A DNA stretch of 20,166 nucleotides from positions 1-20,166 of IMG/VR virus record IMGVR_UViG_3300017987_000439; one strand, written 5' to 3'. Position 1 is the stretch's first letter, and each line of letters opens with the position of its first letter. Both the position numbers and the translations under genes were made by a program. This DNA comes from a virus. Under the pieces are notes generated by a model. That model was not told the DNA's origin and made no database searches. It was given only the letters and a program-made list of their open reading frames with translations. This document shows positions 6,078 through 14,700 of the stretch, in pieces.

Positions 6078-6761
6078 ATGAGTTATGTAATTGGTTTGGC
6101 TGGTGTTAAAACATCGGGGAAATCTACTGTCACGGAAATGATTAAAAGAGTTATTGCAGAAAGAAATCCAAATATTTCTGTTGAAGAAGCAGCTCTTGCT
6201 AACAAGCTAAAAGAGGTGTCTGCAGAGGTTTTTAACATTCCCAGAGAAAACTTTGACAGACAAGATTTAAAAGAGGTTAACTTTGAAGATGGTCCAAAGA
6301 TTTTGACAATGGGAAAAATCAACGATGTTTTACATTCTTTTAACGTAGATGTTACACAAGATCTTTTAAATAGTTATTTAGATATTACAGGGATGGAACT
6401 TGAAAGCCCTCGAAGGGTAGCTCAAATCATTGGCACCCAGGTTTTGAGAGCTACGGGAAATGAGGATATTCATTGTGAAAATGTAAACCTTAATTTGACT
6501 GGTGTGACTATTATTTCCGATATGAGGTTTCCAAATGAGTTTGAGTACTTCAACAGTCATAAAGAATGGAAAAGCGGCTTCCTACCTATTTACATCAAAA
6601 GAGATGAGGCCGAAGCACTTGTCACAGAAGATTCTCATGAATCAGAGACTTCTGTATTTAAGTTCTCAGATAAATGTGTAGAACTTCCTAATAACGGTAG
6701 TTTAGAGGATCTTGAAACAATGGTTTTTAATGTTTTAAAAATTAATAGTAATTTAATTTAG
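6078..6761 (+). CDS. Deoxynucleoside monophosphate kinase (T4 gp1-like)
   Basis: This 227-aa P-loop kinase would move phosphate from ATP to dNMPs, giving dNDPs for phage DNA synthesis. Walker A is visible as GVKTSGKST (residues 9-17). PRRVAQIIGTQVLRATGNED (111-130) and IISDMRFPNEFE (145-156, with D148, R150, N153 and E154) are hallmarks of the phage dNMP kinase family, as is the SHESE motif (186-190) that follows. The length is close to the usual 220-250 residues. AAGGAG (6066-6071) precedes the ATG at 6078. It is the last gene of the accessory cassette; the structural genes resume after a 41-base gap with no terminator. Confidence 0.88.
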   Translation: MSYVIGLAGVKTSGKSTVTEMIKRVIAERNPNISVEEAALANKLKEVSAEVFNIPRENFDRQDLKEVNFEDGPKILTMGKINDVLHSFNVDVTQDLLNSYLDITGMELESPRRVAQIIGTQVLRATGNEDIHCENVNLNLTGVTIISDMRFPNEFEYFNSHKEWKSGFLPIYIKRDEAEALVTEDSHESETSVFKFSDKCVELPNNGSLEDLETMVFNVLKINSNLI

Positions 6762-6776
6762 CCTGTAACCGACTGT

Positions 6777-6788
6777 AATCTTTAAAGT
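6777..6788 (+). promoter_or_regulatory. Possible phage regulatory element upstream of the gene at 6803
   Basis: AATCTTTAAAGT, with GACT 2 bases before it, is repeated exactly at 11678-11689 upstream of the J gene. It contains the palindrome CTTTAAAG. It lies just before AGGAGA (6793-6798). No clear -10 box follows, so the promoter reading is weak. Confidence 0.3.
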
Positions 6789-6802
6789 AAGCAGGAGAAT
6801 TC

Positions 6803-8224
6803 GTGGCTCTTTTTAACAAACAAGACAGAATAGAACTTTCTAAGAAAGCTGTTTCTATAGAAGACGAGATAAAGTCTGCAGATGCTGCTATATTAGAAGC
6901 TCAGATCGATAAACAAGATCTTGAAAACCAGGACTCTCCTAATAAAAAACTTGTAGATGAACAGACAGGTCTTATAAAGCCATATCAGGATGAAGCTGTT
7001 TTGTTTGACGGAAATCAGAGGTCTGAATTAACAGAGCAGATTATGGAAGATTCTGCTAGAAGAATTCTAAACAACTCTTTTTTTCCAAATGACCCAAACT
7101 CTCCTTTGGCATCCTTACCAGACGGTCTATGGACTAACTTCATACCTTTTTCTAGAACACACGGTATAGGTAAGACAAATTTTGAACAGTTTGTATCTAC
7201 AGGAAACCGTACAGAACCTGATATTATTGCAGACATAAATTCTACAATATCTTCAATTGAATCAGAAGCTATATCTGAAAGAGCAACTGGGCTAGAGTGT
7301 AATCTAGGGGTCGGTAGTTGTACTGGAGAGACACCTCCTGGATCAGGTACTACACAACCGCTTTGTATTACAAATGGCGGTACATGGTCTACTGGTCCAG
7401 ATGTATATTCTTCAAATTCAAACGTACAGGCTTTAATAGGACAGCTAAAATCACTTGTTCAAGAGTGGGAAGATATTCTTAATAATCAGAAGTCAATAAT
7501 TCCTACAGATGATCCTGATTCTACAAGAGATTCAGGCAACTCATCAGCAGTTTCTGATATAGACGACACAATTGCGATTATAGATTCATGGCAGTCTGTA
7601 CAAGACTTTGATACAAGCACCTCTTTGCCTAGTGGTAGTAATGGTTCTGGCTGTGCTGCTTTTGGCGCTCTAACAGAGGGGTATTTTCAGCAGTCAAAAC
7701 TTGCCCCAACAACACTACAAATTCTCAAGGATGAAGTGGGTCCAAGATCCTCTTTTATATCTTCTAGACTTGCTGATATAACAGGAAATGACTATTTAGG
7801 TTCTGTTAACCAGGATATTAACGATGGATCGGTTCTTAATACAGAAGGTTTATATGGTGACAGATTTCTTTTTATAAACCTTAGACTAAATACCATAGGA
7901 GGAACTCTTTCTAGAAAAATTAACATAGACAGAGTTATAGAGGTTCAGGAGCAGATAAAGGAAAATGCTGAACTATCCAAAGAAGCCTTAGATCTTGCTA
8001 TTTCGGCAACAAAACTTAATGCTCCAGGGACAGGTACAAAATTTGTAAATGTAAAAGAGCCTGAAAAATTTAGCGTAGGAGATAGGGTGTATCTTGTAGC
8101 AAATGAACAAGAAGAGCTGTCAGGTTCTATTAAGGGTATAGAAGGTTATAGGATAGAACTTAGTTTTACAGTTCCTAAGAAATACAGCACAATCAACACG
8201 GCAAGGTTGTATAAGTTTATTTAG
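6803..8224 (+). CDS. Probable virion/baseplate-associated protein, unknown family
   Basis: This 473-aa protein begins with GTG, fixed by AGGAGA at 6793-6798. Residues about 8-45 form a charged helix likely to be a coiled coil. Residues about 60-160 contain LFDGNQRSELTEQIMEDSAR and LWTNFIPFSRTHG, not recognised. A Gly/Ser/Thr-rich segment with four Cys (near 166-188 and 284) follows; paired cysteines are unusual for a cytoplasmic virion protein. Residues about 370-400 are helical again. The last 65 residues (KFVNVKEPEKFSVGDRVYLV, then YRIELSFTVPKKYSTIN) form a beta module that resembles parts of the J protein and its neighbour. Placement between spike and baseplate genes and this shared module suggest a baseplate or tail-attached protein. 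Its stop overlaps the stop of the opposite-strand lipoprotein gene. Confidence 0.75.
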   Translation: MALFNKQDRIELSKKAVSIEDEIKSADAAILEAQIDKQDLENQDSPNKKLVDEQTGLIKPYQDEAVLFDGNQRSELTEQIMEDSARRILNNSFFPNDPNSPLASLPDGLWTNFIPFSRTHGIGKTNFEQFVSTGNRTEPDIIADINSTISSIESEAISERATGLECNLGVGSCTGETPPGSGTTQPLCITNGGTWSTGPDVYSSNSNVQALIGQLKSLVQEWEDILNNQKSIIPTDDPDSTRDSGNSSAVSDIDDTIAIIDSWQSVQDFDTSTSLPSGSNGSGCAAFGALTEGYFQQSKLAPTTLQILKDEVGPRSSFISSRLADITGNDYLGSVNQDINDGSVLNTEGLYGDRFLFINLRLNTIGGTLSRKINIDRVIEVQEQIKENAELSKEALDLAISATKLNAPGTGTKFVNVKEPEKFSVGDRVYLVANEQEELSGSIKGIEGYRIELSFTVPKKYSTINTARLYKFI

Positions 8225-8772
8225 CGCCATTCTTTTATTTCTTTTATATAATGATCGTAATTTTTTTGTTGACAATAGTAGTCAAAAGTAGTTGAGTGCA
8301 TAATACTATAAGGACAACCGTCAATTAGCATCTCATTTCTTCTTATCAATCCAAGGTAGTATCCAATCCTTTCAAAGAAGCTACTAAAATCATCGACTTT
8401 TTCGGTCAAATCAGTGTGAGGTCTGTACCTTATACAATGTTCTAGTTCATGGTATATGGTAAATTCCCTATCTAATGCTGTTGAGTTTGAGAACCACCAG
8501 GTTCTGTCTATAAGGATCTCTGCTTCTCCACTTAGTAGATTTTTACACCTACCGATAACTTTTTTATCATCCTTACTTTCAAGATCTCCAAAATTCATTG
8601 ACATATTTTCAAATCTATACTTGTATTTTTCGTATTTTATAATCTGTTTGTACTTTTCTATATACAGATGAAAAGTAGGATCTACACCTTTTTTTTCTGA
8701 CATTCTGTTTACCAGGGCAAATGAGCAGGAGCTTAAAGCAAATAAGCAGTATATGATTAATATTTTTTTCAT
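8221..8772 (-). CDS. Lipoprotein zinc metallopeptidase-like protein
   Basis: This 183-aa protein is on the opposite strand to all structural genes. MKKILIIYCLFALSSC is a lipoprotein signal with lipobox L-S-S-C and lipid Cys16, so the mature protein would sit in the envelope. Residues 108-119 read HELEHCIRYRPH: a HExxH zinc motif plus a third His at +11. Downstream, SIMHS (156-160) looks like the Met-turn of metzincin-type peptidases. From memory, bacterial secreted proteins with HELGHCxxxRxH and SIM motifs have the same spacing; here the Gly is Glu111. Other Cys are at 9, 76, 113, 153 and 167. It is probably a membrane-tethered protease acting in the periplasm or at the surface. The start forms an ATGA overlap with the upstream membrane-protein gene. 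Its role in infection is unknown. Confidence 0.75.
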   Translation of the reverse strand: MKKILIIYCLFALSSCSFALVNRMSEKKGVDPTFHLYIEKYKQIIKYEKYKYRFENMSMNFGDLESKDDKKVIGRCKNLLSGEAEILIDRTWWFSNSTALDREFTIYHELEHCIRYRPHTDLTEKVDDFSSFFERIGYYLGLIRRNEMLIDGCPYSIMHSTTFDYYCQQKNYDHYIKEIKEWR

Positions 8773-8951
8773 TTTACAATTCTTAAGTTAGGTCTTCTAT
8801 ATTTTCTAAAGACATGAACTCTTTTTTGCATGTCTATAAAGAATAATATCATAATAAAAAAATGGAGAGATATAAAAACGCTTATAAATACTCTGTCAAA
8901 CATGGTACTGTAACCTATTGATTTTTCATGAAACACTATTTTCAGTTCCAA
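8769..8951 (-). CDS. Small one-TM membrane protein, 60 aa
   Basis: This protein reads from a TTG at 8951, preceded on its strand by AAAGG at 5-base spacing (plus-strand 8957-8961). An internal ATG (residue 17, before FDRVFISVF) is an alternative start with a poorer ribosome binding site. Residues about 18-41 (FDRVFISVFISLHFFIMILF) form one strong membrane segment. The C-terminal 19 residues are very basic (KRVHVFRKYRRPNLRIVK) and would stay in the cytoplasm. It overlaps the start of the lipoprotein metallopeptidase gene by 4 bases, so the two form one translationally coupled pair. No family was recognised. A partner or anchor for the lipoprotein, or a small envelope-active peptide, are possibilities without direct support. 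Confidence 0.55.
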   Translation of the reverse strand: MELKIVFHEKSIGYSTMFDRVFISVFISLHFFIMILFFIDMQKRVHVFRKYRRPNLRIVK

Positions 8952-8957
8952 CAGAAC

Positions 8958-8981
8958 CTTTAAAATAGGGTATAAACTATA
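8958..8981 (+). promoter_or_regulatory. Candidate promoter for the 878-aa baseplate gene
   Basis: The 47-base gap between divergent genes holds CTTTAAAA (8958-8965) and TATAAACTATA (8971-8981), a -10-like box about 10 bases before the GGAA ribosome binding site (8991-8994). A similar TATGATATTATA lies upstream of the J gene. A divergent gap must hold promoters for both strands, but the exact boxes are not certain. Confidence 0.4.
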
Positions 8982-8998
8982 GATTAATACGGAAAATC

Positions 8999-11635
8999 AT
9001 GGCTTTAAAAGATATTTTAACACAAGTCGGTGGAAAGCTGGTTGTAAACCCAAAAACCTCTATAAGCGCATCTGGTTTTAAAGATCATATTAGTGGTGAT
9101 TTAGCTTGGAATGTTACTAATAGAAATCCTAGTGTTTTTTTTAGTCCTGTAGATATAGACCCCCAAAGGGCTGATGGTATATTTCCATATAGACTTCTAG
9201 TAGTTGATTCCAGGACAAACAGGCCTGTTTCGGGTAGTTTGTCTGGTTTACCAGGAGGAATAGGTGGGGTTTCTCAGAATAATCAAGTTGTTAAGTATAA
9301 ATCAGACACAGGCGGTGTACAGTATACTTATGGTGGAGGAGTAGGTATTTGGGAGGTTACGCTTCCTATTACACCTCAGCAGCTAAGTATAACAGATCAA
9401 TTTGCTATAAATACATCAGCTACTATGAGAGGTGTTGTAGAAGAGCATAATGGTGTTAAGTTTAAAATGATAACGGCATCTGGTACATATGGTATATGGC
9501 CTAGTAGGGATCGTATTGCTGATGAAAATTCTGGAACAGGAATCGCTCTTTTTGGTGGTGTAGTTGAGTCCTTAGGGAGTGTTGCTAGAGCTGGCCAAGC
9601 ACTTATAAGCGGAGGTAAGCCGAAACCTATTGCTTTAGATTTTACAAAAGAAAACGCTGGAAGAAATACTGGTTATTTTCAAGCACAACTTGTACAGCAG
9701 TTTTTAGAGCAGTATGCAATGGCGAAAACAAATCCTGCTAATAAAAACTGGAGACTTGTTTTTGATTGCCCCAAAACAAACGAATCTTTTGTCGTAACCC
9801 CTATTGCATATACTGCTTCAAAAAGCCAAAGAAGTCCTGGTGAAACACTTTTTAACATGCAGTTTAAGGCATGGAAAAGAGTTAGGCTTAACCAGGGTTC
9901 TCTTGTAGATGTTGGTGGTAAAACCTTTGATTTAGATGCAAACTTCTTTCAGAGAATATCAAACACACTAGACAATGCAAGAAGTTTAATGAGCGCATCT
10001 TTAAATGTAGTAAAATCTGTTAGAGCTGACTTTAGAAAGCCTTTTGATCAACTTAGAAAAGTAACACTTCTTGTTAAGGATTTTGCAGGTTTAACATTAG
10101 CTGTATCTGATCTACCAAACCAGATAGGTAGGGACATAAGTTCTGCTACTAGAAAGAGATCTAACGACCTGGCAGCTGCATCCCAGGCTTTTTCTCTAAC
10201 ATTTAGCGGTGCTCAGAGAACAAGGGTTTCTCAGACAAAAATACAGAATACTTTAAGTGTAATTAAAGAAGAGAACGACAGGAACGAAGGTTTAACATCT
10301 CAAGAGGTAGAAGTTGGCCTAAATGGAATACAGGCTAGAGATGCTAATAGAGTATCTCCTGTAAATGAGATTTTTGAAAATCCAGAAGAAAATTTTGATT
10401 TTTTTAGTGCAATAGCTGTAGATGAGTTAGAGCTTACACCCAAACAAACACAGGCAATAGAAGATGAGATTGAAGTGAACTCACTAATTTCTGTTGATGA
10501 GGTTAGAGACATTGTTCAAGATATTCAAGATTTAATCCTTGATATATCAAATGTTTTTGGAGCCGGTGATGCAGAGTTTTCTGAAATATTTGGAAGACCA
10601 GCACCCAGAGAACGTGCTATACCTATGACAATTGATGAGTTTGAACTTTTAACAGCTATGGAAGCGGCTGTTTTAGATATGAACATTCTTTCTTCTACTA
10701 GAGAGTTTGACGACACAAGAACTCAGACACCACTAGAATATGTAGGTGGTTTAGCAGACGACTCTGATATACCTTTTAACTCTTCTTATACAGCAAAGTT
10801 TCTAGCTCCTGTTCCTTTTGGTTTAACAATAGAGCAGATATCTTCTAGATACTTAGGAAGTGCAGATCTTTATAATGAAATAGTTACAATAAATAATTTA
10901 AGGTCTCCTTATATTGATGAAGATGGTTTTTTCTATAGTTTTCTGTCAAACGGTGATGGTAGGCAGTTTAACATAGGTACTGACAAAAATCTTTATATCG
11001 GCCAAAAAATTCAGCTATCAAGTAACACAGTACCTATGTTTACTAGAAAAATAGCTAATATAGAAAAGATCTCCGATAATAACTATCTTATAACAGTAGA
11101 TGGTCTTGCTGACCTAGAAAACCTCAAAGCCTCTGAAGGCGCAAAAATAAAAGCTTTTCTACCTGGAACAGTAAATAGTCAGAATCAAATCTACATACCT
11201 ACAAACGAAGTTACCCCAGAAGAACCAAGAGCTTATGATATCCCGTTCTTACAAGACGATACCCTTACAGGACTATCCAAGATTGACTGGCTTCTGACAG
11301 AAAATGGAGATGTTGTTTTGAATTCCTTTGGGGAAGCAGGTCTTGCCAATGGTATTACAAATCTTGTACAAGCTTTAAAAATGAAGGTTGTAACCACTAA
11401 AGGTGCAATATTAGATGAAAATAACTACGGATTAGGGATTAATCCCGGTACTATTGTAAGCGATATTGTTGTAGAGAATATAATGAAAGATCTTGAAGAT
11501 ATGATACTAGAAGATCCTCGTTTTGATGGTATAGAAAGTATGGAGATGAATGTTTTGCCTCCAGACCTTTCTTTGACAATAAGTGTTAGGCTGGCAAATA
11601 ATCGTGGTATATTTCCTATAAACTTTACAGTATAA
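8999..11635 (+). CDS. Baseplate protein: hub-like domain, LysM-like domain and DUF2634/gp25-like C-terminus
   Basis: This 878-aa protein appears to join parts that are often separate in simpler phages. Residues about 115-295 (LPITPQQLSITDQFAINTSA, SGTYGIWPS, then the segment ending FNMQFKAWKRV) resemble the N-terminal domain of LysM-bearing baseplate proteins of Gram-positive myophages. Residues about 300-600 are helical and acidic. Residues about 604-640 (LTIEQISSRYLGSADLYNEI, then INNLRSPYI) match the LysM-like domain of T4 gp53/XkdP-type proteins. Residues about 645-745 form another beta segment. Residues about 760-878 (DWLLTENGDVVLNSFGEAGL, then NYGLGINPGT, ending SVRLANNRGIFPINF) match the DUF2634/XkdS and gp25-like wedge fold. 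It likely links the tube end and hub to the wedge and sheath. GGAA at 8991-8994 gives a weak ribosome binding site. Confidence 0.75.
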   Translation: MALKDILTQVGGKLVVNPKTSISASGFKDHISGDLAWNVTNRNPSVFFSPVDIDPQRADGIFPYRLLVVDSRTNRPVSGSLSGLPGGIGGVSQNNQVVKYKSDTGGVQYTYGGGVGIWEVTLPITPQQLSITDQFAINTSATMRGVVEEHNGVKFKMITASGTYGIWPSRDRIADENSGTGIALFGGVVESLGSVARAGQALISGGKPKPIALDFTKENAGRNTGYFQAQLVQQFLEQYAMAKTNPANKNWRLVFDCPKTNESFVVTPIAYTASKSQRSPGETLFNMQFKAWKRVRLNQGSLVDVGGKTFDLDANFFQRISNTLDNARSLMSASLNVVKSVRADFRKPFDQLRKVTLLVKDFAGLTLAVSDLPNQIGRDISSATRKRSNDLAAASQAFSLTFSGAQRTRVSQTKIQNTLSVIKEENDRNEGLTSQEVEVGLNGIQARDANRVSPVNEIFENPEENFDFFSAIAVDELELTPKQTQAIEDEIEVNSLISVDEVRDIVQDIQDLILDISNVFGAGDAEFSEIFGRPAPRERAIPMTIDEFELLTAMEAAVLDMNILSSTREFDDTRTQTPLEYVGGLADDSDIPFNSSYTAKFLAPVPFGLTIEQISSRYLGSADLYNEIVTINNLRSPYIDEDGFFYSFLSNGDGRQFNIGTDKNLYIGQKIQLSSNTVPMFTRKIANIEKISDNNYLITVDGLADLENLKASEGAKIKAFLPGTVNSQNQIYIPTNEVTPEEPRAYDIPFLQDDTLTGLSKIDWLLTENGDVVLNSFGEAGLANGITNLVQALKMKVVTTKGAILDENNYGLGINPGTIVSDIVVENIMKDLEDMILEDPRFDGIESMEMNVLPPDLSLTISVRLANNRGIFPINFTV

Positions 11636-11677
11636 TTTCAATAACTTACACCTTTCCTTAATTATTCGTTCGGACTA

Positions 11678-11706
11678 AATCTTTAAAGTGTATGATATTA
11701 TATATC
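11678..11706 (+). promoter_or_regulatory. Candidate promoter for the J-protein operon
   Basis: The 84-base gap before the J gene contains AATCTTTAAAGT (11678-11689), shared exactly with 6777-6788, then TATGATATTATATATC (11691-11706), a good -10-like region. AAGAGG (11708-11713) and the ATG at 11720 follow closely, giving a very short leader. No convincing -35 box was found, so a phage-encoded or host accessory factor may be needed. No terminator hairpin follows the 878-aa gene. Confidence 0.45.
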
Positions 11707-11719
11707 TAAGAGGACTTAT

Positions 11720-14700
11720 ATGGCTGAAGGCTTACCAACACCTAGATCTAGAGAACAAATACTTTCAGAGATGCTTACGGAATACCGAGGTCTTACAGGT
11801 ATTGACGATCTAAATACAGGTTCTGTTGTTACTCAATTTTTTGACGTTGTAGCCAGATCCGTTGCTAGGACATCTGGAGACATATTTCAAATACTTAGAG
11901 ACTTTTCTTTAGACAGAGCCGTAGGCGAGGCTTTGAATAGAATAGGCGACGAAGAGCGTGTACCTAGACAGCCAGCCCAGATTGCAAGCGGAACAGTGAG
12001 TGTACTAGATACTACTTTTGAGAAAATAGAGACAAAAATATATGCAGGCTCACCATCTCCTAATATAGGATCTTCTGTAATCAGGGTTTCAGATGCTTCT
12101 GAGTTTACAGCTACAGGAACTCTTTATATAGGAAGAGGTACTCCAAATGTTGAAGGGCCTATTTCTTATAATACGGTTACTCAAGTAGGTTCTTTCTGGG
12201 AGATAACACTAGACACCCCAACTAAAAAATTCCACAATATTTCTGAGTCAGTAATTCTAGGGCAAGGCGGTACAAGAACTATACCAGTTGATACGGTTGT
12301 ACTTTCTCCTGGAGCAGGTGCTACTGCAGATATTCTCTATAATGTTTCTTCTGCAGCAATTCTTTTAGATGGTGAGAACAGAAATGACTTTGTACAGGTT
12401 GTAGCTCAGGAGCCAGGTGACTTTGCAAACGCACCAAGAGGTTCTATTAGAGAGTTTTCAACAGAACCTTTCCCAGGTGCTTCTGTTATAAATGAAATAC
12501 CTATATCAAACGGTGAAAAAGAAGAAAGTGACGACAACTATAGAGATAGAATTAAAAAAGCAAGACTTTCAAGAGGCCTTGGTACTGCACTAGCGGTTAG
12601 AAACGCTGTTTTAGGAGCACAGGCTCAGGACGAAGATGCCAGAGTAACTTCTAACGAAATAGATACAACAAATCCAGAGCAGACAATTTTGTATATTGAT
12701 AATGGAGAGGGGTATGAAGAAAAGTCTTCAGGAGTAGGTATTGAACCTATTATAGATTCTGCAATAGGTGGAGAGCAAAATTTTCAACTAGAAACAGGCG
12801 GTTCTCAAACATCTGTAAGAAAAGCTTTTTTAGAGTCTTCTCTTTCCACTCCTTTTAGTATTAATTCTTTTGATAAACTTTCCATATTAGTTGGTGGAAT
12901 TCTTTCTGAGCACACCTTTCTTTCAGGTGCTTTTAGAGCAGAAGGTGCTGCAACTGCTTATGAAGTTGTTGCAAGTATAAATGATAACCCAGATCTTACC
13001 TTTGAAGCAACTACAGCAGAAAATGGAACAAAAGTTGTATTACAAGCAAAAGCTGAAGATAATGAATTTTTACAAATCACATCTCCTAGTGTTGGAAATG
13101 ATTCAGCACCTAGCTTTGGTTTTACTTCCAACGAGGTAAGTACTGTTTTATTATATAAGAATAGAGAGCTTTTAAATAAAAATGGTAGATCAGCTTTTGT
13201 TATATCGAAGGAAAGATTCGATTGGTCAAGCACTATAACAGATGGCGAAACCTTGACAGTATCTGTTGATGGAACAAATGCTATAACTTATACATTTCAA
13301 GATGAGGATTTTATTGCAGAAGGACAGCATCCTACTGTTAGTGCAAACAATACCTTATCTTCTTGGATCAATGTTATAAACGCAAAAGTCACGGGTGTTA
13401 CAGCAGAAGCAAATGGTGAGCAGATAAAACTTACCAGTAACTTAGGTGCTGTAAATAGAGCTGCGATAAGTATTGACCCACTATCTACACTTGTTATAAA
13501 AGGAATGTTTTCTTCTGATCTAGGTCTTTCTGCTACTGGTAACGAAGCAGACTTTGAATTATCTAGAAATACAGCGCAGATAAAGCTTAATCAACCTCTT
13601 ACCGAGGGTGATTCTTTAACATTAGGATCTGAGTTTACTAGAGCAGAAGTCAGAAGTTCAAATATTTTAGGTGGATCACTTACTCTTACCGATACAGCAT
13701 ATCTTTGGATAGTTGTTGACAATAAGAATGTAGAATCGATTCAAACAGGTCTTGCTGCCGATACTTTTTTAGAAGTATCAAAACCCGGTGGTGGAATTAT
13801 TAGGTATACCAGTAGTTCTACTAATGCATTTGGAAATGTACAGGTTGGAGATTATGTAATTGTCTGGTCAGAAGAACTTTCTGCTGCAAATAGATTAGAA
13901 GCAAGAGTAAACGCTGTTACAGCAACAACTCTTGATATTAAAGTCACTGCCTCAGAAGAATCTTCTGCTGTTGCTGAAGGCCCTTTGTTGTTTCAAGAAG
14001 GTTTTACAGTAGTAAGAACAGAGATAGCACCACAAAAGATTAAAGTAGATCCAGGTGTATATGATATAAACACTATCGCAGATGATATAAATCTACAAGT
14101 AAAAAACGCTGTTTTTAGTATAGATGAAGACGAGATTTTTGTAATAAGAACAAAAACAGAGTCTGTAGATGGCTCTCTTTTCGTGGTCGATTCTAATGAA
14201 GCAGGTAAGTCATTAAATTTTACAAAAAGTGATAGTTCTGATAGTATAAATTCTCAAATAGCCTTTAATGAGTCCTCTTTTAGTGATAAACAATTTCCTC
14301 TTTTTGTTCACGGAACCATAAATACAGATGCTTTTGCAGATCCACCAAATAGTAATATAACTTCGATAGATTCAAGTGAAGATCTTGCAGCTCTAGGATT
14401 AGATCCTTCAGGTTATATATGTTTTTCTCAACCATACAACGGTCAGAATGACATTATCTCTGAAGAGTGCATTGAGATTGAAAGGTTTATTGGAACAGCA
14501 ATAAATGTAGAAAATAGCCCTATTTATAAAAGAAGTAGAGTCGGAGATCGTTACCATGTACTTGGTGGTTATGACTTCAGTCACAATGACTTCTTGGTTA
14601 TTGTATTAGATAACGATGCTACAGGAAAGACTTTTGATATTCCTGTATTTAGAACAGCACTTGTAAACAATACCCACCCAAATAACCCTGATAACTTTAG

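Noticed and set aside
8456-8671. Plus-strand frame of 71 codons opposite the lipoprotein gene
   Set aside because: The minus strand has a signal peptide, lipobox and HExxH motif. The plus frame has none of these and no ribosome binding site.
11636-11677. Terminator after the 878-aa gene
   Set aside because: No GC-rich stem followed by a T run was found in the gap.
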